Source: an uncultured Clostridia bacterium
Lineage (GTDB): Bacteria > Bacillota > Clostridia > Christensenellales > Borkfalkiaceae
Assembly: GCA_947629875.1 (NCBI GenBank)
Contig: CANRFK010000055.1
Span: 1-8,367, forward strand
Direction of reading: 5' to 3'
Length of the DNA: 8,367 nucleotides
In this document: in pieces, positions 1 to 5,600 of the stretch
Layout of the letters: each line of letters begins with the position of its first letter
Numbering within the stretch: the stretch's first letter is position 1
Notes under the pieces: generated by a model
What the model was told of the DNA's origin: nothing
Database searches by the model: none
Seen by the model: the letters and a program-made list of their open reading frames with translations, nothing else
Translations under genes and position numbers: made by a program

Positions 1-535
1 TCTCGTTTTTCATGCGGGCGGCGTCCCTGTCGCAATAGCGCACCATGAGCATGACGGCGTCGGCATCGGCCGCAAGACGGGCGCGGCGCATGAGCGAAAA
101 GAGCCACGTGGAGAGCGCCTCCTCGCTCTCGCGCGAGCAGTCCACGAAGGTGACGCCCCCCTTGCGTTTGAGGTCGGCGGCGCCCTGTTTCTTCCCCGCG
201 TTGACGATGACGAGCACCGTAGAGGGCGAGGGCGCGGCGCAGTACGCGGCGAGCTGTTCCCACTCCCGCTCGGTGGGGTAAAATTCGGCGACGCGCACGA
301 GGCGGCGCTCGTCGAGGAAGGGCAGGGCGTAGAGATCGGCGACGAACTCATTGAGGCGGTCGCCCTTCAACGTCTCCCCCTCGATGCGCACTTCGTTGAG
401 CGCGGGCTGGGTGAGCCCGCACGCCGCGCGGATGCTTTTTAACGCATGGTCGCGGAAATACGCCTCGTCCCCCTCCACGAGATAGACGGGGGCAAGCCCC
501 TCTTTGAGACTTGCGGCGAGCTGAACGAATTTCAT
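1..535 (-). CDS. holA: DNA polymerase III delta subunit, N-terminal part (3' end cut by window edge)
   Basis: HolA is the delta subunit of the clamp loader, which opens the beta sliding clamp and places it on DNA. The window holds the first 178 residues of a protein usually 320-345 long; the rest lies beyond the left edge. The start MKFVQLAASLKEG leads into APVYLVEGDEAYFRDHALKSI (residues 15-35), the conserved N-terminal (Y)L(x)xGDE signature of delta. LYALPFLDERRLVRV and STVLVIVNAGKK (strand after the LPFL motif) also fit the family, as does CDRDAARMKNE near the edge. Delta has no functional Walker A, and none is seen. The ATG at 535-533 overlaps the comEC TGA (ATGA), and no strong Shine-Dalgarno sequence precedes it, only AAGA about 4 bases away. 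Translation may be coupled to comEC or start on a short-leader transcript. The comEC-holA order is common in bacteria. Confidence 0.93.
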   Translation of the reverse strand, partial: MKFVQLAASLKEGLAPVYLVEGDEAYFRDHALKSIRAACGLTQPALNEVRIEGETLKGDRLNEFVADLYALPFLDERRLVRVAEFYPTEREWEQLAAYCAAPSPSTVLVIVNAGKKQGAADLKRKGGVTFVDCSRESEEALSTWLFSLMRRARLAADADAVMLMVRYCDRDAARMKNE

Positions 536-2526
536 AGCGTCTTGATTATACCACGGTGCAGGAAAAAATTCAAGTCGCCGACGCCCTTTTCCACCGAGAA
601 ATCGGCGGAAAGCACGGCGCCCACGCCCAGATCGAACTCCACGACCGTCCCCTCCGTGAAGAGAACGAGCTTGTGCGCGCCCTCGTAGCGGAATGTGAGG
701 CCGCCGAGGGTGACCTCCTCCGCATACACGACGGTTTGGCCGTGGAGCCCCGTGGGCGCGGACGACATGACGTACACCGTATCCGTGCCGAGAAAGGCGG
801 CAGAGTTGACGGCGCGCATCGTCTCGGGGGCGAGAACGAGAACGGCGTCGGGGGCGCGGGGCAGGTTGCAGGCGAGAAATTCCTCACAGTCGTCGAGCCC
901 GGCGGAGCCGTCGAGGATGAGCACGGAAGTTGCGGGCGTGCGCACGAGCGCGAGGACGCAGTCCTGCGTTTCGTGCACCGTCACCTTGCACCCCGTGACG
1001 ACGGCGTTCCGCAAAAACAGCACGGCGGACAGCAGAATGCAGAACAGCCCGCATGCCCCGATGCGCACGGGGAGCGACATGCGGAAGCGCCCCGAGAGGG
1101 CGACGCACGCCGCCATCCACACCGCCGCCCCCGCCCCGAGGGAGACGCCCGTGGCGATGAGGGCGACATCTGCCTCGGCGAGCACAAATAGGAGCGCGGA
1201 GGCAATTCCTTCGGGCACGGCGCAGAAAATGTGTGCGGCGGGCGGAATGATGAGGGCAAAGACCGACGGCAGGAGCGCTCCCAAATAGATGGCGGGCAGG
1301 ATGGGAATGAGGACGAGGTTGAAGAGGATACCCGACAGGGAGACGTAGCCGAAGCAATCGAGGAGCACGGGAAAGGTGCAGATCTGCACGGAGAGGCTTG
1401 CGGAAAGGCAGGATGCAACGATACGGGGCAGGTGCACGCGGCGGAAGGCGCGGTTGAGCCCATCGGCAAAGAGCGCGAGCCCGAGGCAAGCCCCGAAGGA
1501 CAGACGAAAGCCCGCCGAGAGCCATTCCGCGGGACGAATGAGAAGGGTGACGACGGCGGCAAGGGACAAAGTGTTGAGAAGATCCCCCTTGCGCCGCAAT
1601 AGTTTACAGAGGGCGTGCGCGGCGCACATCAGGAGGGCGCGCACTGCGGAGACGGGAAATCCGCACACCGCCGTATACAGCGTGGCGAGAGCGAGGGCGG
1701 GAAGCGCCGCCCATCTTCCGCAAAACTTGCATAAAAGTATCGCGGCGCCGTATAAAATTCCGATGTGCAGCCCCGAGACGGCGAAGATGTGCGCGATGCC
1801 GCCCCTCCTTACCGAGGTCAGAAGTCCCTCGTCCATGCCGCGCGAGTTGCCCGTGAGAAGGGCGAAGATGAGGTCGGCCTCCTCCTCGTGCATATTGCCG
1901 TGCAGCGTGTCGTATAGAGCGGAGTTGACGCGGAGAAAGATGTTGGGCGATGTGCCCACCTTCACGGCGTCCACCGAACTTGCGCGGTAGCGGACGTCCT
2001 CCACGAAATCGTAGGTGCCGCTCCCCGCGGGCGCATCGCTCCGCCGCACGTTGGCGGTAAAACGCAACCTGTCCCCAGCGCGGACATCCTCCGAATTGAC
2101 GGTGACGGCGAGCTTTCCCCCTGCGTGCGTGCCGCCGATCTCGAGGCCGTCGAGCACGACGCTCGTGTAGCCGTTGTAGACGGTGAACTCGGTGACAGAG
2201 CCGACAACTTCATACCTGCCCTCTTCCCTTCCCGAAAAGTAGCGGACGGTATAGAGGTGGGCGACGAGATAGCCGAGCCCCGCAAATATCATGACGCACA
2301 GCAAAAGACACGCCGCTCGGCGGAGGGAAAACGGGAACAGCGCGGCGAAGAACAGGGCTCCGCAAAAGAGAAAATCGGAGAGCCCGAGCCCTCCGAAACG
2401 CAACCGAAGACATATAAAAATTCCCAGACACAGACCTACGGCGCAAAAGAGAAGAGGGCGAAAATTCAGGAACGGGAGGCGGCGTACGCTCTTGTGCCCG
2501 CCTTCTTTGCGCATTTTTCCGTTCAT
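532..2526 (-). CDS. comEC: ComEC/Rec2-type DNA uptake channel protein with a degenerate C-terminal domain
   Basis: ComEC forms the inner-membrane channel that passes single-stranded DNA into the cell during natural transformation. The 664-residue protein has hydrophobic N-terminal segments (about 24-44 and 51-92), a soluble OB-like/DUF4131-type region (about 100-190) and a polytopic Competence domain (about 215-505). That domain contains the hallmark ALLTGNSRGMDEGLL followed by AHIFAVSGLHIGIL (245-258) and many hydrophobic helices. The last 155 residues occupy the place of the metallo-beta-lactamase-like domain, but the HxHxDH metal site and the GQGD motif are absent, and the protein is shorter than the common 730-800 residues. 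The first ATG (2526) is taken as the start. It lacks a good Shine-Dalgarno sequence; a second in-frame ATG at 2514 has GGA only 3 bases upstream and is no better. The stop codon overlaps the holA start (ATGA). The membrane core looks intact, so DNA transport is plausible. Confidence 0.93.
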   Translation of the reverse strand: MNGKMRKEGGHKSVRRLPFLNFRPLLFCAVGLCLGIFICLRLRFGGLGLSDFLFCGALFFAALFPFSLRRAACLLLCVMIFAGLGYLVAHLYTVRYFSGREEGRYEVVGSVTEFTVYNGYTSVVLDGLEIGGTHAGGKLAVTVNSEDVRAGDRLRFTANVRRSDAPAGSGTYDFVEDVRYRASSVDAVKVGTSPNIFLRVNSALYDTLHGNMHEEEADLIFALLTGNSRGMDEGLLTSVRRGGIAHIFAVSGLHIGILYGAAILLCKFCGRWAALPALALATLYTAVCGFPVSAVRALLMCAAHALCKLLRRKGDLLNTLSLAAVVTLLIRPAEWLSAGFRLSFGACLGLALFADGLNRAFRRVHLPRIVASCLSASLSVQICTFPVLLDCFGYVSLSGILFNLVLIPILPAIYLGALLPSVFALIIPPAAHIFCAVPEGIASALLFVLAEADVALIATGVSLGAGAAVWMAACVALSGRFRMSLPVRIGACGLFCILLSAVLFLRNAVVTGCKVTVHETQDCVLALVRTPATSVLILDGSAGLDDCEEFLACNLPRAPDAVLVLAPETMRAVNSAAFLGTDTVYVMSSAPTGLHGQTVVYAEEVTLGGLTFRYEGAHKLVLFTEGTVVEFDLGVGAVLSADFSVEKGVGDLNFFLHRGIIKTL
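545..573 (-). promoter_or_regulatory. Near-consensus promoter for holA inside the comEC 3' end
   Basis: On the minus strand, TTGAAT (568-573) and a perfect TATAAT (545-550) are separated by exactly 17 bases, with TGG before the -10 forming an extended element. The sequence is read as comEC codons TTG AAT and GGT ATA ATC, which include codons unusual in this GC-rich gene. This suggests selection for the promoter. Initiation 6-8 bases after the -10 would fall 2-4 bases before, or close to, the holA ATG at 535. Confidence 0.72.
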
Positions 2527-2551
2527 GGCGAACCCATTTCGTTTTTTTGTT

Positions 2552-2581
2552 ATTTTATCACATCTTTGCGGAATACGTCAA
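2552..2581 (-). promoter_or_regulatory. Sigma70/sigmaA-type promoter of comEC
   Basis: On the minus strand, TTGACG (2576-2581) and TAAAAT (2552-2557) are separated by 18 bases, and TGA directly before the -10 makes an extended -10 element. Predicted transcription begins near 2545, about 19 bases before the comEC ATG. The promoter lies in the AT-rich gap between the helicase stop codon and comEC, in sharp contrast to the GC-rich flanks. It implies that comEC, and probably holA behind it, is expressed separately from the helicase gene. Confidence 0.8.
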
Positions 2582-2619
2582 GAGGGAAAACTTCATTTTA
2601 TTTACTTTTCACAGTTTTT

Positions 2620-5600
2620 TCAGCGCAGGGTGATGCGCTCGGAGGGCGAACGGGAAAAGAGCCCCCGCTCCTCGCCGTACTTCACGCACTTCAGGAGGAA
2701 CTGCGCCCCCGCCCCGTCTGCCCGCGCCGCGCGGAAGGTCTCCTCGAAGAGAGGCATGAGGTCGTCGGGATAGAGGGCGACGCGATCCTCGAGCGCGCCG
2801 CGCACCATGGAGACGATCTCGTAGGCGGAATAGTCCTGCGCACACCTGCGAAGGGCGCGCTTGCCCTCCGTGCGGTAGCGGTCGAGCCCGATGGCGCGCG
2901 GGCTGAAATAGTAGTACTCGACGCCCGCGGCGACGTCCCGCGGGAAGGCGCAGCGGTCGATGAGGGAAAGGATGCGGTCATGAAGGCGCTTTCCCCCCTC
3001 GACGCCGTAGCCTGAAAGCAGCCGCCGCACGAGGAAATCGCGGGAGATGGGCTGTTCCCGCAGGACGATCTCTTTGAGCCGCCCGCACACCGCCGCCGCG
3101 TTCTCCTCGGAAAGGAGAAAGCGCGCGTCCGCCCGCTCCGCATCCGCCGCATAGCGGTACCTGTGCGCGTAGCGGGAGAGGCGGGCGTTCTCCCTTCTGC
3201 CGCACAGCCCGTCCGCGAGCGATTTGAGCCGTTCCACCTCCCGCTTGGGGTTCATATAGAACTCGACACTCGACACCCGCGTGACTTCCCAGCCCGCGCG
3301 GCGAAGCCCCTCTTCGCGCACCAAATAGCGCTCCTTCGCGGACATGGTGGGGTCGCAATCGGTCAAAACGGCGAGCAGAAAGCGTTTTTTATCGCGCGGG
3401 TCGACGACGGCGACGTCCGCTTTGAACTTGGAGGCGCCCACGTTGAGGCGGCAGGCGTAGCCGCATTTGGAAAGTTCCCGCGCGATGTAATGGCCGATGC
3501 CGCCGCCGCGCTCCTCCCCGCGGGAGGCGGGCGCGCCGCCCTTTTCCGCAAGTTCGAGAAAGCGTTTGAGATCTTTGACGCCGCGGGAGGAGGTCTTCTC
3601 CGCGTCGATCATCGCGGAGGAGAGCGACGAATAGACGAGCATCTCCTCCCGCGCGCGGGACGCCGCCACGTTGAGCCGCCGCCAGCCGCCCGCACGGTTG
3701 AGGGGGCCGAAGTTCATGGAGACCTTCCCCTCGCGGTCGGGCCCGTAGCAGACAGAAAACAGGATGACGTCGCGCTCGTCCCCCTGCACGTTTTCGAGAT
3801 TTTTGACAAAGAGGGGCTCCTCTCCGCCGTATGCCGCCTCCTCCAAGCCCTCCCGTTCGAGGGCGCGGGCAAGCAGGGTTTCGATCTCCTCCCGCTGGGC
3901 GAGCGAGAAGGTGACAACACCCATGCTTTGCCCTTTTTCCTCGGGGGATTTGAGGCGGCGCACGATCTCGCCGACGAGCGCCTCCGCCTCGGCGCGGTTG
4001 TGCTTCTTGCCGCCGCGGTCGTACATGCCCCCGACGCGGACGAGTTTTACCCTACCCATGTCGGCATCGGGCGAGGGCGCGGTGAGAAGGGCGCCATCGT
4101 AGTAGGCCTCGTTGCAGAAGGCGATGAGGCTCTCGCGGCGGCTACGGTAGTGCCAACGCAACTTCCGCTCGGGCATGCCGAGGGCGAGGCATTCATCGAG
4201 CACGCTCTCGCCGTCCTCTTCCCCCATGAAGAAGCGCGTGGGCGGCAGTTGGTTGGGATCGCCCGCGATGACGGCCGCCTTCGCCCGTGCGACGGAGCCC
4301 GCCGCCTCCGCCGAAGTCATCTGCGAGGCTTCGTCGAACACGACGAGATCGAATAAGTTCGCCTCCGCGGGGAGATATTGCGCCACCGAGGCGGGGCTCA
4401 TAAAGAGGCAGGGCGTCGCCGCCGCGACGAGATGGGGCGCGGAAGAGAGCAACCCCCGCACGCCTCCCCCGCCGACGCGGGCGGCACGGAGAAGGACGGC
4501 GCGCTCCGCGGCGTACTCCGCCCCTTCGCGGGGAAGACGGGAAATGAGGGTACGGCGCGCCTCGGAGACGGCGCACTCCCTCGCCCTCCCGGACGCCCAA
4601 CGGAGACGCCCGACGCGGGCTTCGAGCTCCGCCGCCGTGAAGCGGGTGAGCGCGGGTTGCGCGAGGATGTTCTCCTCCAAAAACCGCCTGTATGCCTCCT
4701 TTTCAAACGCGGAGACGAGCATTTTTTCGCCCACGCCGCGCGAAATGAGCCCCGTGATATCGCCCATGCCCTCCCCTTCGAGCCGCCGCACCGTCTCGCG
4801 GCAACGGCAGAACGCGCGGAAGAGATCGGCGTTGTCGATGAGGGCGGCCGCCCGCGATGCGCTCTCCAAAAGAACGTCGTCGGCATCCCTTTCGTCCACG
4901 CCCGTCGCGCGGACAAACGCCCTTCGCGCCGTAAAGAAATTCTCCACGGCAGAGACGAGCCCGCGGAGGATGGGCCCGGCAGTTCCGCGGGCGCGGATGC
5001 ACGCATTATAGAAGGCGAGGTCGTCGAAGGCGGGGAAGGCCTCGGCGCACAGGGCGTTCAGGGAATCGAGCCCCGCCCAAAATTCGCTCCGCTTCTTCTG
5101 CGAGAGACGCCCGTCGCCGTCCGCGAGGTGGCGGCCGTACGGAGAGGCGATAAGTTTTTGCGACATTTCACGGATATCCGACAGTGTTTGCAGGATTTTT
5201 GGCATATCCGCCTCGTCGAGGGGGACGATGGCGAGGCGGGAAAGCCTGCGCGCGATGGTGCGGAGGGCGCGGTTCAGCTTCCATTCTCCCCCCTCGCGGC
5301 AATAGCGGGAGAGGGCGTCGCCATCCGCCTTCACGAGGGCGCGGAAGGTGCGGAAGTAGAAGGCGAGGCGGGCATCGAGGCGGGCGTTCGTCTCGCAGAA
5401 GGCGCGCACTTCCTCCGCGGTGATGTTCCCGAAATACACGGCGTCCGTGCCCGCGAGGAGCCGCCCCGCGAGCCCCGCCGCCGCATTCAGCCGCGCCGCC
5501 GTGCGCACGGGCATGCGCTGGCCGTAGAGGGAGAGGAAGAGCGAGAGCATGCGCTCCAAATGGGCGCACGCCGCGAGCAGCGTCTCCGAGGCGCACAGCG

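Noticed and set aside
10..351. A 113-residue minus-strand open frame rich in Ser, Pro and Arg.
   Set aside because: It is a shadow in another frame of holA, whose frame reads a convincing delta-subunit N-terminus through the same bases.
2582..2620. Possible terminator after the helicase gene (AAAACT ... AGTTTT).
   Set aside because: The stem is only six AT-rich pairs with a loop of about 20 bases and no following T run. I see no convincing intrinsic terminator here.
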